Notes: generated by a model not told the origin, from the letters alone. Shown: positions 1 to 9,310, numbered from the stretch's first letter. The stretch is 64,000 bases of DNA from Variovorax paradoxus B4 (GCF_000463015.1 NC_022247.1:992001-1056000), one strand, 5' to 3'. Translations and numbers: made by a program.

Positions 1-511
1 CGCCGTACGAGCCGTAGGCCACCTTGCCCTTGTTGGCGGCCACGTACTTCAGCAGCTCGGGCCCGCTCTTCACCGGCACGCTGGGGTGCACCACCAGCAC
101 CAGCGGCGCGGTGGCGATCTGGTAGACCAGCGTGAGGTCGCGCTGCGTGTCGTAGGGCAGCTTCTGGTAGAGGAACTGGTTGGTGAGAAGCGAATTGCTC
201 AGCGCCAGCACCAGGGTGTAGCCGTCGGCCGGCGCCTTGGCCACCGCATCGGTGCCGATGATGCCGGCGGCGCCCGGCTTGTTGTCGACGATGACCGGCT
301 GGCCCAGGCCCGCCGCCATCTTCTCGCCCACCACGCGGGCCAGCACATCGGTGGCGCCGCCCGCGGCAAAAGGCACCACCATGCGGATCGGTTTGCTCGG
401 ATAGGCCTGCGCCCAGGCGGCCGTGGTGGTGGCCGCGAGCGCCAGCGAGGCAATGCCGCAGTGCAGGGCGCGGCGGGTGATTCCGCGGGTGGTAACGAAA
501 GTTGCGCTCAT
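1..511 (-). CDS. Bug/TctC-family periplasmic solute receptor (3' end missing)
   Basis: The first 170 residues of a tripartite tricarboxylate transporter-type extracytoplasmic receptor are visible; the gene runs off the left edge. The ATG at 509-511 is followed by a basic N-terminus, a hydrophobic stretch and a probable cleavage after A-W-A-Q-A. The mature start Y-P-S-K-P-I-R-M-V-V-P-F-A-A-G-G is the usual Bug opening, and D-N-K-P-G-A-A-G and A-D-G-Y-T-L are family motifs. Bug proteins bind carboxylates or small amides in the periplasm. It is the last gene of a minus-strand acyl-CoA catabolic operon, so its ligand is probably that pathway's carboxylate. No TctA/TctB membrane genes are visible. 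Ligand unknown. Confidence 0.9.
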   Translation of the reverse strand, partial: MSATFVTTRGITRRALHCGIASLALAATTTAAWAQAYPSKPIRMVVPFAAGGATDVLARVVGEKMAAGLGQPVIVDNKPGAAGIIGTDAVAKAPADGYTLVLALSNSLLTNQFLYQKLPYDTQRDLTLVYQIATAPLVLVVHPSVPVKSGPELLKYVAANKGKVAYGSYG

Positions 512-566
512 GTCCGATGTCTCCGGCGGTCGTTGTTGTCTGTCGAAAAAAGAAACGGGCGCGCGG

Positions 567-2513
567 CTATTCGGCCAGGACCTGCGTCTTGAAGGGAAGC
601 GCCTCGAGGGCCGTGCGGATCTGCGCCTGCAGCGGCGCCGCGAGCGCGCCTGCGGCCTCTGCATCGATGCGCACCTGCACCAGGTTTTCGCCCTCGCTGC
701 GCACGCGCGGCCGGGCGGCCGGCGCTACGCCGAGCTCGCCGCAGACCCGCGCCACCGTGGCCGCCACCACGCGGCTCGCCGCCATGGCCCGAAGCTCGGG
801 TTTGTAGATCTTGCCGACGTTGGTCATCGGCATGTGCTCGATGACGATCACCGACCGGGGCTTGGCGGGCGCCTCGTCGACGCGCGCGGCGGTGAAGACC
901 AGCAGCTCGTCCTCGGTGGCCGAGGCGCCCGGCACCAGCGTCGCGAAGACCACCGGCAGCTCGCCCGCATACGCATCGGGCGCACCCACCGCGGCGCACA
1001 GCTGCACCGCGGGATGCGCACCCAGCGCATCCTCGATCACCTTGGGGTCGATGTTGTGGCCGCTGCGGATGATCAGGTCCTTCGAGCGGCCGCTGAGGTT
1101 GAGCCTGCCGTCGCCGTCGATCCAGCCCAGGTCGCCGGTGGCGAGCCAGCCGTCGGCGGTGAAGGCCTTGGCGTTGTCGGCCGGATCGACGAAGCCCGAG
1201 AACAGGTTGGGCGACTTGAACAGCACCATGCCCTGCTCGCCGCTCGGCAGGTCGCGGTTGCTGGCATTGCCGTTCTCGTCGAGCGCCACGATGCGCATCC
1301 GCATGTAGGGCAGCGGAAAACCGACGCAGCCCGCGGGCCCGTCCACGCCCGGCGGCGTGATGGTCGAGATGCCGGCCATCTCGGTCATGCCCAGGCTCTC
1401 GTGCACGTGCAGGCCGAACAGGCGCTCGAAGCGCGCGGCCAGTTCCGGCGAGAGCACGGCGGCGCCCGTGCGGCAGTAGCCGATCGACGAGATGTCGGCG
1501 CCGTTGAGCGGCACGTTCGCCAGCGCCGCCAGCACCGTGGGCACGGCCGAGAGCGAGGTCGGCCGGTATTTCTCGACCAGCTTCCAGTAGTTGGCCAGCA
1601 CCTCCTTGTTGCGCAGCAGCGAGGTCGTCGGAATGATCACTTCCATGCCCGCCGAGAGCGAGGCCAGCGAGGCCGGCAGCACGCCCGCCACGTGGAACAG
1701 CGGATAGCCGTTGATCGAGATGCCCTGTTCGTTCATGCCCGCGACCTGCACGCTGGCCCAGGCCGTGAACACCTGCGCGCCGTGGCTGTGGCGCGCCAGC
1801 TTCGGGGCGCCGGTGGTGCCGCCGGTGTGGAAGTAGGCGGCGATGTCGGTGGGCGCGATGTCGCGGCCGCTCACGAGGCGGTCGCTGGGTTGCGCGGCGC
1901 GCAGCGCGTCGAAGTCGGCCACGCCTCCAGGCAGGGCGCCGGCTGCGCCCGGTGCCTCGTCGTGCGGCGCCACGCGCAGCACGGTGGTGAGCGTGGGCAC
2001 CTGGCCGCGCAGGCGCATCGCCTTCGACCACATGCCCGATTCGCTGTCCGAGCCGTAGGCAATCAGTACCTTGGCCCGGCCGGCGGTCATCAGCGCCACC
2101 AGCTTCTCGTCGGTCAGCAGTGGATTGAGCGGCTGCACGATGCCCGCCGCCTCGCCGCCCCAGAGCGCGAGGTGGTATTCGAGGCAGCCCGGCAGCAGCA
2201 CCGCCACCGCGTCCTGCGGGCCCACGCCCAAGGCGTGCAGCATGTTCGCGGTCTGGTGGATGCGCGCCAGCAGTTCGGCGTACGACCAGCGGATCGGCGC
2301 GTCGGCCGGGTTGCCGGTGCGCAGGAAGGTCAGCGCGGTCTTGCCGCCGAAGGCCGCGCCCGCGTTGCGGAAGATCTCGTACGTGCTGCGAACCGTCAGC
2401 GCTTCTTCGAGTGGCGTCTCTTCGAGCTTGCGGATGTCGGCAAGGCTGCGGACCGGCAACAGGGGGCGGAACGGCGCACCGCTCGCATGGATCTTCTTGT
2501 CGCTGCCTGTCAT
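567..2513 (-). CDS. AMP-forming acyl-CoA synthetase
   Basis: 648 residues of the ANL (AMP-binding) superfamily, activating a carboxylic acid to its CoA thioester with ATP. The P-loop-like motif H-T-G-G-T-T-G-A-P-K lies at about residues 229-238, the E-S-L-G-M-T-E motif near 372-378, the T-G-D ribose-binding motif at 459-461, and the C-terminal catalytic Lys in V-G-K-I-Y-K near 568. There is no signal peptide, so it is cytoplasmic. It lies between two Bug receptor genes in the beta-oxidation operon and would be the entry step, as PimA is in the Rhodopseudomonas pim operon. Substrate specificity cannot be read from sequence; aromatic, alicyclic and dicarboxylic acids are all possible. Confidence 0.9.
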   Translation of the reverse strand: MTGSDKKIHASGAPFRPLLPVRSLADIRKLEETPLEEALTVRSTYEIFRNAGAAFGGKTALTFLRTGNPADAPIRWSYAELLARIHQTANMLHALGVGPQDAVAVLLPGCLEYHLALWGGEAAGIVQPLNPLLTDEKLVALMTAGRAKVLIAYGSDSESGMWSKAMRLRGQVPTLTTVLRVAPHDEAPGAAGALPGGVADFDALRAAQPSDRLVSGRDIAPTDIAAYFHTGGTTGAPKLARHSHGAQVFTAWASVQVAGMNEQGISINGYPLFHVAGVLPASLASLSAGMEVIIPTTSLLRNKEVLANYWKLVEKYRPTSLSAVPTVLAALANVPLNGADISSIGYCRTGAAVLSPELAARFERLFGLHVHESLGMTEMAGISTITPPGVDGPAGCVGFPLPYMRMRIVALDENGNASNRDLPSGEQGMVLFKSPNLFSGFVDPADNAKAFTADGWLATGDLGWIDGDGRLNLSGRSKDLIIRSGHNIDPKVIEDALGAHPAVQLCAAVGAPDAYAGELPVVFATLVPGASATEDELLVFTAARVDEAPAKPRSVIVIEHMPMTNVGKIYKPELRAMAASRVVAATVARVCGELGVAPAARPRVRSEGENLVQVRIDAEAAGALAAPLQAQIRTALEALPFKTQVLAE

Positions 2514-2559
2514 GTCGTCTCCTGGATGTTGTCTTGCCGGCCGCGCGCGAAGCGCTGTT

Positions 2560-3558
2560 TTACTGGTTCGTGATCTTGTTGTCGCGAATGACCTTGCCCC
2601 AGCGCTCGAAGTCCTGGCGCATGCGCGCGCCGGTCTGCTCGCCCGTGCGGTAGGCCGCGAAGGAGCCGACGCTCTCGAGCTTGTCCTGCACTTCCTTGTC
2701 GGCGAGCGCGGTCTTCAGCTCGGCGCTCATGCGTTCGACCACGTCCTTGGGCGTGCCCGCCGGTGCCAGCAGGCCACCCCACGAGGTCGCATCGAAGCCC
2801 GGGAAGCCCTGCTCGGCGACGGTCTTCACGTCGGGCAGCAGGCTCACGCGCTTGCCCGAGCCGACCGCGATGGCGCGCAGCGTGCCCGAGCGGATGTGCG
2901 GCATCACCGCCACCAGGTCCGAGAACATCGCAGGCACCTGCCCGCCGATCAGGTCGGTCACGGCCGGCGCGCTGCCGCGGTAGGGCACGTGCTGCATCTC
3001 GAACTTGCCGATGTTCTTGAGCTGCTCGGTCGTCAGGTGGCCGAAGCTGCCCGCGCCGGCGGTCGTGTAGTTGAGCTTGCCGCCCTCGGCCTTGGCCTTG
3101 GCGATCAGGTCTTGCAGGCCGTTCACGCCGGGCAGTGCCTTCGGGTTCACCACCATCACGATCGGCAGGTCGTACACCGTGCCCACGGGCGTGAAGCTCT
3201 TGAAGATGTCGTAGGGCGTCTGGCCGTACAGGTGCGCGGCCAGCAGCGTGGGCGTGGCCAGCATCACGAAGGTGTAGCCGTCGGGAGCGGACTTGGCGGC
3301 CACCGCCGCGCCGATGGTGCCCGAGGCGCCGCTGCGGTTGTCGACGAGGATGTTCTGCTTCAGGCCCTGCGACATCTTCTGCGCCACGATGCGCGTCGCG
3401 ACGTCGGTCGGGCCGCCGGGCGGAAAGGGCACGACGAAGGTGATCGGCTTGGCCGGCCAGGCCTGCGCGAAGGCGGCACCGGCCACGAGCGGAAGGGCCA
3501 GGGCAAGGAGCGCGCGGCGTGCGGGATTGCGAAGGGAGCGGGGAGAAGGAAATGCCAT
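2560..3558 (-). CDS. Bug/TctC-family periplasmic solute receptor
   Basis: 332 residues. The start at 3556-3558 gives an arginine-rich N-region, a hydrophobic core and a cleavage site near A-F-A-Q-A, followed by W-P-A-K-P-I-T-F-V-V-P-F-P-P-G-G, the canonical Bug beginning. D-N-R-S-G-A-S-G and P-D-G-Y-T-F are ligand-binding-cleft motifs. It is full length for the family. It lies between the acyl-CoA synthetase gene (46 bases downstream) and the CoA transferase gene (35 bases upstream), clearly within the operon. Two receptors in one operon suggest uptake of related carboxylates, sharing TctAB membrane subunits encoded outside the window. Confidence 0.93.
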   Translation of the reverse strand: MAFPSPRSLRNPARRALLALALPLVAGAAFAQAWPAKPITFVVPFPPGGPTDVATRIVAQKMSQGLKQNILVDNRSGASGTIGAAVAAKSAPDGYTFVMLATPTLLAAHLYGQTPYDIFKSFTPVGTVYDLPIVMVVNPKALPGVNGLQDLIAKAKAEGGKLNYTTAGAGSFGHLTTEQLKNIGKFEMQHVPYRGSAPAVTDLIGGQVPAMFSDLVAVMPHIRSGTLRAIAVGSGKRVSLLPDVKTVAEQGFPGFDATSWGGLLAPAGTPKDVVERMSAELKTALADKEVQDKLESVGSFAAYRTGEQTGARMRQDFERWGKVIRDNKITNQ

Positions 3559-3593
3559 GGACTTGTTCAAGAGATCGGGAGATGGGCGCGCCT

Positions 3594-4802
3594 TCAGACG
3601 ACGCCGTTCGTTTTCAGTTGCGCCAGCCTGTCGTCCGACAGGCCGAGCAGGGACTGCAGCACCTCGTGCGTGCCTTCGCCCAGTTGCGGCGGTGCGCTGC
3701 GCACGGGCAGGCGTTCGCCGTCGAAGCGGTAGGGCGGCGCCAGCACGTTGACCTTGCCGGCCACCGGATGCGGCTGCTCGGTGACCAGGCCGGCATCGGC
3801 CGCGCGCCTGGAGTTGAGTGCCTCGAGCAGGCCCAGCACTTCGCCGCAGGGAATGCCCGAGGCGCTGAGCCTGGCCAGCAGGTCGGCGCGCTGGCGCTTG
3901 GCCAGCTCGGCGTGCAGCTCGGGCAGCAGAACCGCGCGGTTCGCCGAGCGCAGGATGTTGGTCTTGAAGCGCTCGTCGGCCGCAAGGTCGGGCCGCTCGA
4001 TCACCTCGGTGCAGAAGCGCGCGAACTGCGCGTTGTTGCCCACCGTGATGACGAGCGGGCCGTCGGCCGCGTCGAACACGCCGTAGGGCACGATCGACGG
4101 ATGCGAGTTGCCGTAGCGCGGCGGGTCCTCGCCCATCAGCAGCGCCTCGAGGCCGTAGTAGGCCGTGATCATCAGGCCGCAGTCGAACAGCGCCATTTCG
4201 ACGTGCCGGCCCTTGCCGGTCTTCTCGCGCTGGTAGAGCGCCGCGAGCACGGCCTGCGCCGAGTACATGCCGGTGAACAGGTCGACCATGGCCACGCCGA
4301 ACTTCAGCGGCGGCTGGCTGGCTTCGCCGTTGAGCGCCATCAGGCCGGCCTCGCCCTGCACCACGAGGTCGTAGCCGGGGCGCGCGGCCTCGGGGCCGGT
4401 GCGGTCGTAGCCCGAGATCGAGCAGTAGATGAGCCCCGGCTGCTCCTTGCTCAGCTGCTCGTAGCCGAGGCCCAGCTTGTCGATGCCGCCGAACTTGAAG
4501 TTCTGGATCACCACGTCGCACTGCTTCGCGAGGTCGCGCGCGATCTGCTGGCCCTCGGGCGTCTGCAGGTCGAGCGTGACCGAGCGCTTGTTGCGGTTCA
4601 CGCTGTTGAAGTAGGCGGTCTCGGTCTTGCCGACGCGCAGGCCCCAGTCGCGCGTGTCGTCGCCGCGGCCCGGGTGCTCGACCTTGATGACTTCGGCGCC
4701 CATGTCGGCCAGCACCATGCCGCACCAGGGGCCGGCGAGGATGCGGGACAGATCGAGGACGCGAACGCCGGCCAGCGGCAGCGAGGAATTCAGCATGGGC
4801 AT
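3594..4802 (-). CDS. Family III CoA transferase (CaiB/BaiF)
   Basis: 402 residues. The opening L-A-G-V-R-V-L-D-L-S-R-I-L-A-G-P-W, then G-A-E-V-I-K-V-E and N-R-N-K-R-S-V-T-L-D are the standard class III signature; the nucleophilic Asp is expected in the M-V-D-L-F-T-G-M-Y-S region. These enzymes move CoA between acyl-CoA esters and free acids such as succinate or formate. The start at 4802 was chosen because an AAGGGAG ribosome-binding sequence lies eight bases before it. With the synthetase in the same operon there are two ways to activate the substrate. Alternatively it may recycle CoA from the succinyl or acetyl products. Confidence 0.92.
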   Translation of the reverse strand: MPMLNSSLPLAGVRVLDLSRILAGPWCGMVLADMGAEVIKVEHPGRGDDTRDWGLRVGKTETAYFNSVNRNKRSVTLDLQTPEGQQIARDLAKQCDVVIQNFKFGGIDKLGLGYEQLSKEQPGLIYCSISGYDRTGPEAARPGYDLVVQGEAGLMALNGEASQPPLKFGVAMVDLFTGMYSAQAVLAALYQREKTGKGRHVEMALFDCGLMITAYYGLEALLMGEDPPRYGNSHPSIVPYGVFDAADGPLVITVGNNAQFARFCTEVIERPDLAADERFKTNILRSANRAVLLPELHAELAKRQRADLLARLSASGIPCGEVLGLLEALNSRRAADAGLVTEQPHPVAGKVNVLAPPYRFDGERLPVRSAPPQLGEGTHEVLQSLLGLSDDRLAQLKTNGVV

Positions 4803-4872
4803 GAGAGCAACTCCCTTGAAACGAGAAAGCCCCGCGGCGTCGAGGCGTGAAGGTGGGTTCGTGCGGCCGGCG

Positions 4873-5688
4873 TCAGGGCGCGTCCTGATTCTTGCGGCGC
4901 AGCGCGGCGAAATCTGCGCGGCGCTTGCCGAGGAAGGCACCGATGCCTTCGGCGGCTTCGGCGTCGGCCTGCGACTCGACCATGTACACGGCCTCGGCTT
5001 CGAGCTGTTCCTCGAGCGTGGCGCGGTGCGCCTGGCGGCACAGCGCCTTGATGCGTGCGCTCGCGCGCTGCGGACCGTCGGCCACCTTGGCCGCGAGCGC
5101 GATGGCCTCGGCCAGCGCGGCGCCCTTGTCGGTCAGCCGGTTGACCGCGCCCAGCGCATGCAGGCGCTCGGCCGGCATGCGGTCGCCGGTCAGGCACATC
5201 TCGGTCAGCACCTGGCGCGAGACGAACTCCGCGAGGAAGGCCGTGGCGCCGCCGTCGGGCGTGAGGCCGACCTTGACGTAGGCGACCGTGTAGAACGCGT
5301 CGCGCGCCGACACCAGCATGTCGCAGGCCAGCGCCATCGACAGGCCCGCGCCCGCCGCGCCGCCTTCGACGGCCGCGATGACCGGCTTGCCGAAATCGCG
5401 GATGTCGCGGATCAGGTCGTGCAGGCCTTCGAGCTTTTCGCGCCGTTCCGAGGCGGGCAGCTCGCGGCGCTTGGCCAAAAGGTTGAGGTCGCCGCCGGAG
5501 CAGAAGAAATCGCCCGCGCCGGTGAACACGACGGCGCCGACTTCGGGGTCGTTCGCCGCATCGGCGAGCGCGGCGCTCAGCTCCGCATACAGCGTCGGCG
5601 TGATCGCGTTGCGCGCGCCGGTGTTGCTGTTGGTCAGGATGCGGACGGCGCCTTGCTGCGAGATCAGGACGGTCTTTTCATCGCTCAT
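4873..5688 (-). CDS. Crotonase-family enoyl-CoA hydratase/isomerase, PaaG-like active site
   Basis: 271 residues with the crotonase oxyanion-hole segments F-F-C-S-G-G-D (61-67) and E-G-G-A-A-G-A-G (108-115). The two glutamates of classical enoyl-CoA hydratase are absent: the first is replaced within G-A-G-L-S-M-A-L and the second within A-Y-V-K-V-G-L-T-P-D-G-G. Asp145 in the T-P-D-G-G motif sits where PaaG-type isomerases have their catalytic Asp, so double-bond isomerisation or ring chemistry is more likely than simple hydration. The start ATG overlaps the stop of the upstream acyl-CoA dehydrogenase by four bases, indicating translational coupling. In pim-type operons this position is occupied by PimE. 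Confidence 0.88.
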   Translation of the reverse strand: MSDEKTVLISQQGAVRILTNSNTGARNAITPTLYAELSAALADAANDPEVGAVVFTGAGDFFCSGGDLNLLAKRRELPASERREKLEGLHDLIRDIRDFGKPVIAAVEGGAAGAGLSMALACDMLVSARDAFYTVAYVKVGLTPDGGATAFLAEFVSRQVLTEMCLTGDRMPAERLHALGAVNRLTDKGAALAEAIALAAKVADGPQRASARIKALCRQAHRATLEEQLEAEAVYMVESQADAEAAEGIGAFLGKRRADFAALRRKNQDAP

Positions 5689-6827
5689 TGCACAGCCTCC
5701 TGGCCCAGCGCGATGTAGCGCTGCAGGTGGTGGTCTTCGTCGCCCAGCTGGTGGTCGATCATCACGAGGCGCTTGGCGTAGTGCGGCAGCGGCAGCTCCC
5801 AGGTCATGCCGATGCCGCCGTGCATCTGGATGCTCTCTTGCGCCACCAGCGCGCCGATGCGGCCGATGCTGAACTTGGCAGCCGACAGCGCACGCTCGCG
5901 CGCCACGCGGTCGGTGCCGTCGATGGCGGCCGCGGCGTTGATCACGGCCGAGCGGGCCTGTTCGATCTCGAGCAGCAGGTCGGCCATGCGGTGCTGCAGC
6001 GCCTGGAAGCTGCCGATCAGCGTGCCGAACTGCTTGCGCGTGCGCAGGTAGTCGAGCGTGGCGGTCTTGGCGGCTTCCATCGCGCCCAGTGCTTCGGCGC
6101 AGAGCGCGAGCACGCCGCGGCCGATGGCGCGCTCGAGCGTTGCATGGCCCTGGCCTTCGGTGCCCAGCAGCGCGTCGACGCCGGGCTTCACACCGTCGAG
6201 CGTGAGTTCGGCGACACGGCCACCGTCGATGGCGGGGCAGCCGCGCACCGAAAGGCCTGCGGTCTTGGCGGGCACGAGGAACAGCGAGATGCCGGCTTCG
6301 TCGTCGACGCCGCCCGAGGTGCGGGCCGAAACCAGGAACAGGTCGGCCTGCTCGCCTTGCGGCACCACGGCCTTGGCGCCCTTGAGTACCCAGCCGCCGC
6401 CGCTGCGCTCGGCACGGGTCGAGACACGCGTGCGTTCGTAGTGCGTGTCGGCCTCGTCGTGCGCGAAGGCCGCGACGGTCACGCCGTTGATGATGTCGCC
6501 GAGCTTTTGCTTCTGCGCATCGCTGCCGGCGGCGCTGAGCGCCTCGCCGACCATCACCGCGCCCAGCAGCGGCTCGACCACGAGCCCGCGACCCAGTGCC
6601 TCGAAGACCACGGCGACATCGAAGCCGCCGCCGCCGAAGCCGCCATCGGCCTCGCTGAACAGCGCGCCGATCACGCCGAGCTCGGCGAACTGTTGAAAGA
6701 TTTCCTTGCTGAATCCGTGCGCGGACTTTGCGATGCGGTCACGCGCATCGAAGGCGTACTGCTCGGCGATGAAGCGGTTCAGGCTGTCGGCGAGCATGCG
6801 CCGGTCTTCGGTGTGTTCGAAGTTCAT
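5685..6827 (-). CDS. Acyl-CoA dehydrogenase, small subunit (pimeloyl-CoA dehydrogenase type)
   Basis: 380 residues of the acyl-CoA dehydrogenase fold: N-terminal helical part, a mid-domain with H-D-E-A-D near residue 125, and a C-terminal FAD-binding region with R-T-R-K-Q-F-G and Q-M-H-G-G-I-G-M-T. It forms an alpha,beta double bond in an acyl-CoA with FAD. It is immediately downstream of a second, longer acyl-CoA dehydrogenase (13 bases between them), the arrangement of PimD and PimC, which form a hetero-oligomeric pimeloyl-CoA dehydrogenase in Rhodopseudomonas. The dicarboxyl-CoA substrate is an inference from this pairing. Confidence 0.88.
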   Translation of the reverse strand: MNFEHTEDRRMLADSLNRFIAEQYAFDARDRIAKSAHGFSKEIFQQFAELGVIGALFSEADGGFGGGGFDVAVVFEALGRGLVVEPLLGAVMVGEALSAAGSDAQKQKLGDIINGVTVAAFAHDEADTHYERTRVSTRAERSGGGWVLKGAKAVVPQGEQADLFLVSARTSGGVDDEAGISLFLVPAKTAGLSVRGCPAIDGGRVAELTLDGVKPGVDALLGTEGQGHATLERAIGRGVLALCAEALGAMEAAKTATLDYLRTRKQFGTLIGSFQALQHRMADLLLEIEQARSAVINAAAAIDGTDRVARERALSAAKFSIGRIGALVAQESIQMHGGIGMTWELPLPHYAKRLVMIDHQLGDEDHHLQRYIALGQEAVQ

Positions 6828-6840
6828 GTGCGTGTCTCCT

Positions 6841-8049
6841 TTACAGCCCGAGGATCATCTTGGAGATGATGTTCTTCTGGATTTCGTTCGAGCCGCCGAA
6901 GATCGACAGCTTGCGGTTGTTGAAGTAGCGCGCGGCGGCGGCCGATGCGTAGGGCGGGCCGAAGGTCTCTCCGTCGAAGCCGTCGTGCAGTGCTTCCTCG
7001 ACGAAAGGCCGCCCGTAGACGCCCATCGCACGGCGCGCCAGCGAAGAGATCTCCTGGCGGATCTCGGTGCCACGGATCTTCAGCATCGAACTTTCCGCAC
7101 CCGGCACGCCGCCGCCGGCCACCGCGGCGATCACGCGCAGGTTGGTGGTCTTCATGTTTTCCAGGTCGATCTCGACACGCGCCATGCGCGCAGCGAACGC
7201 CGGGTCTTCGGCCAGCGGCTTGCCGTTCTTCGTCTGCGCCGCCGCAATGCCCTTGAGCTGTTCCAGCGCCGCCACCGAGAAGCCCACGCCCGCGATGTTG
7301 GTGCGCTCGTAGGTCAGCAGGTACTTGGCGCAGGTCCAGCCCTTGTTCTCTTCGCCCACGAGGTTCTCGGCCGGCACGCGCACGTCGGAGAAGAACACTT
7401 CGTTCACTTCATGCTCGCCGTCGAGCGTGATGATCGGCCGCACTTCGACGCCGGGCGAGCGCATGTCGATCAGCAGGAAGCTGATGCCTTCCTGCTTCTT
7501 CGCCTCGCGGTTGGTGCGCACCAGGCAGAAGATCATGTTGGCGTGCTGGCCCAGCGTGGTCCAGGTCTTCTGGCCGTTCACGATGTAGTGGTCGCCCTGC
7601 GCGTCGATGCCGCGCACGGCCGAGGTCTTCACCGCGGCCAGGTCGGAGCCCGCGCCGGGTTCCGAATAGCCCTGGCACCACCAGTCGGCGCCGTTCAGGA
7701 TGCGCGGCAGCCAGTGGCGCTTTTGCGCCTCGTTGCCGTACTTGATGAGCACCGGCCCCAGCATGTTCACGCCGAAGGGCACGATGCGCGGCGCGAAGGC
7801 CAGCGCGCATTCGTGTTCGAAGATGAACTTCTCCACCGCCGTCCAGCCCGGGCCGCCGTACTGCTCGGGCCAGTGGTTGGCGAGCCAGCCGCGCTCGTTG
7901 AGGATGGCGTGCCATTCCTCCATGTCGGCCTTGGCGAGGATCTTGCCGCCGCTGACCTTCGCCGAGAGGCGCGCGGGCAGCTTGTCGGCGAGGAAGGCGC
8001 GCACTTCCGCGCGGAAGGCTTCTTCTTCGAGGGTGAAGTTCAGGTCCAT
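6841..8049 (-). CDS. Acyl-CoA dehydrogenase, large subunit (pimeloyl-CoA dehydrogenase type)
   Basis: 402 residues starting M-D-L-N-F-T-L-E-E-E-A-F. Family motifs are Y-S-E-P-G-A-G-S-D-L-A near residue 130, the V-N-G-Q-K-T-W-T segment, and the C-terminal G-G-S-N-E-I-Q-K-N. It shares little detailed sequence with its neighbour apart from the fold, as expected for the large partner of a PimC/PimD pair. The ATG at 8047-8049 was preferred over upstream possibilities because the latter would read through an intergenic hairpin repeat. It is separated from the thiolase gene by 70 bases that contain this repeat. Confidence 0.9.
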   Translation of the reverse strand: MDLNFTLEEEAFRAEVRAFLADKLPARLSAKVSGGKILAKADMEEWHAILNERGWLANHWPEQYGGPGWTAVEKFIFEHECALAFAPRIVPFGVNMLGPVLIKYGNEAQKRHWLPRILNGADWWCQGYSEPGAGSDLAAVKTSAVRGIDAQGDHYIVNGQKTWTTLGQHANMIFCLVRTNREAKKQEGISFLLIDMRSPGVEVRPIITLDGEHEVNEVFFSDVRVPAENLVGEENKGWTCAKYLLTYERTNIAGVGFSVAALEQLKGIAAAQTKNGKPLAEDPAFAARMARVEIDLENMKTTNLRVIAAVAGGGVPGAESSMLKIRGTEIRQEISSLARRAMGVYGRPFVEEALHDGFDGETFGPPYASAAAARYFNNRKLSIFGGSNEIQKNIISKMILGL

Positions 8050-8066
8050 GGCGTTCCAATCAGTTG

Positions 8067-8108
8067 GGGACAGAGCAAAAATTGCTGCGCAATTTCTTGG
8101 TCTGTCCC
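8067..8108. repeat. Short palindromic (REP-like) hairpin element
   Basis: A left arm of 19 bases (8067-8085) and a right arm of 20 bases (8089-8108) are near-perfect inverted copies around a three-base loop; both arm ends read GGGACAGA when viewed outward-in. It lies inside the operon between the thiolase and large acyl-CoA dehydrogenase genes. There is no T-run after it on the minus strand, so it is not a canonical terminator for the operon. It could instead stabilise mRNA or be a dispersed extragenic palindrome. Confidence 0.75.
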
Positions 8109-8119
8109 GCAAGGTTTTT

Positions 8120-9310
8120 TCAATAGATTTCGAACAGGCCCGCCGCGCCCATGCCGCCGGCAATGCACATCGTGACTACCGCGTACTTCGCGCCGCGGCG
8201 CTTGCCTTCGATCAGCACGTGGCCCGTGAGGCGCGCGCCGGTCATGCCGAAGGGGTGGCCGATGGAGATCGCGCCGCCGTTCACGTTGAGAAGCTCCGAT
8301 GGAATGCCCAGCTTGTCCTGGCAATAGATCGACTGCGAGGCGAAGGCTTCGTTGAGTTCCCAGAGGCCAATGTCCTCGACCTTGAGGCCATGCCGCGCGA
8401 GCAGCTTGGGCACGGCGAAGACCGGGCCGATGCCCATCTCGTCGGGCTCGCAGCCGGCCACCGCGAGGCCGCGGAAGGCGCCCAGCGGCTTGAGGTTGGC
8501 GCGCTGCGCGTCCTTCGCTTCCATCAGCACGCAGGCCGAGGCGCCATCGGACAGTTGCGAGGCGTTGCCGGCGGTGATGAACTTGTCGTCGCCCATCACC
8601 GGCTTCAGCTTGGCGAGCGCGTCGTAGGTGGTGCCGCGGCGGTTGCAGTTGTCTTCCGTGGCGGTGACTTCGCGGTAGCTGACTTCCTTCGTCTCCTTGT
8701 CGGTCACGGCCATGGTGGTGGTGCAGGCCACGATCTCGTCCCTGTAGCGCCCGGCCAGCTGGGCCTCTTCGGTGCGGCGCTGGCTCTCGGCCGAGAAGCG
8801 GTCCTGCGCCTCGCGGCTGATGTTGTAGCGCTGGGCCACGATGTCGGCGGTCTCGATCATCGCCATGTAGAGCGCAGGCTTGTGCTCGACGATCCACGGG
8901 TCCATGCCGCTGTCGCCGGCATCGGTGGCGCTGCGGCTGCGGATCTGCGAGATGCTCTCGACGCCGCCCGCGATCATGGCCGGCGCGCCGTCCACCACGA
9001 TGCGGCCCGCGGCCATGGCGATGGCCTGCAGGCCCGAGGCACAGAAGCGGTTGACCGTCGTTCCGGCGATGCTGATCGGCAGGCCCGCGCGGATGATGCT
9101 CTGGCGCGCGATGTTGCGCCCGGTCGTGCCTTCGGGGTAGCCGCAGCCGAGGATGGCGTCCTCGATCAGCGCGGGGTCCAGGCCCGAGCGCTCGACCGCG
9201 GCCTTGACCGCAAAGGCCGCCAGCGTGGGCCCCGGGGTGATGTTGAACTCGCCGCGGTGCGCCTTGGTGAGCGGGGTGCGGGCGGTGGAAACGATGACGG
9301 CTTCGCGCAT
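8120..9310 (-). CDS. Acetyl-CoA C-acyltransferase (thiolase)
   Basis: 396 residues. The acyl-accepting Cys is C90 in [10 protein letters not shown]; His352 in S-I-G-H-P-F-G and Cys382 in [10 protein letters not shown] complete the catalytic set, so the enzyme should be active. It cleaves 3-ketoacyl-CoA with CoA to release acetyl-CoA. The start at 9310 gives the standard [13 protein letters not shown] opening. It lies 11 bases after the bifunctional dehydrogenase/hydratase gene, so the two are co-transcribed and probably form the last two steps of the same spiral. Confidence 0.95.
   Translation of the reverse strand: MREAVIVSTARTPLTKAHRGEFNITPGPTLAAFAVKAAVERSGLDPALIEDAILGCGYPEGTTGRNIARQSIIRAGLPISIAGTTVNRFCASGLQAIAMAAGRIVVDGAPAMIAGGVESISQIRSRSATDAGDSGMDPWIVEHKPALYMAMIETADIVAQRYNISREAQDRFSAESQRRTEEAQLAGRYRDEIVACTTTMAVTDKETKEVSYREVTATEDNCNRRGTTYDALAKLKPVMGDDKFITAGNASQLSDGASACVLMEAKDAQRANLKPLGAFRGLAVAGCEPDEMGIGPVFAVPKLLARHGLKVEDIGLWELNEAFASQSIYCQDKLGIPSELLNVNGGAISIGHPFGMTGARLTGHVLIEGKRRGAKYAVVTMCIAGGMGAAGLFEIY

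Noticed and set aside
423..2573. Long plus-strand open frame over the acyl-CoA synthetase gene
   Set aside because: It is a high-GC antisense frame with Arg/His/Gln-biased, domain-free sequence, whereas the minus strand carries a complete enzyme with motifs. The same applies to many other long antisense frames (for example 9331-11571, 16193-18415, 32953-35751).
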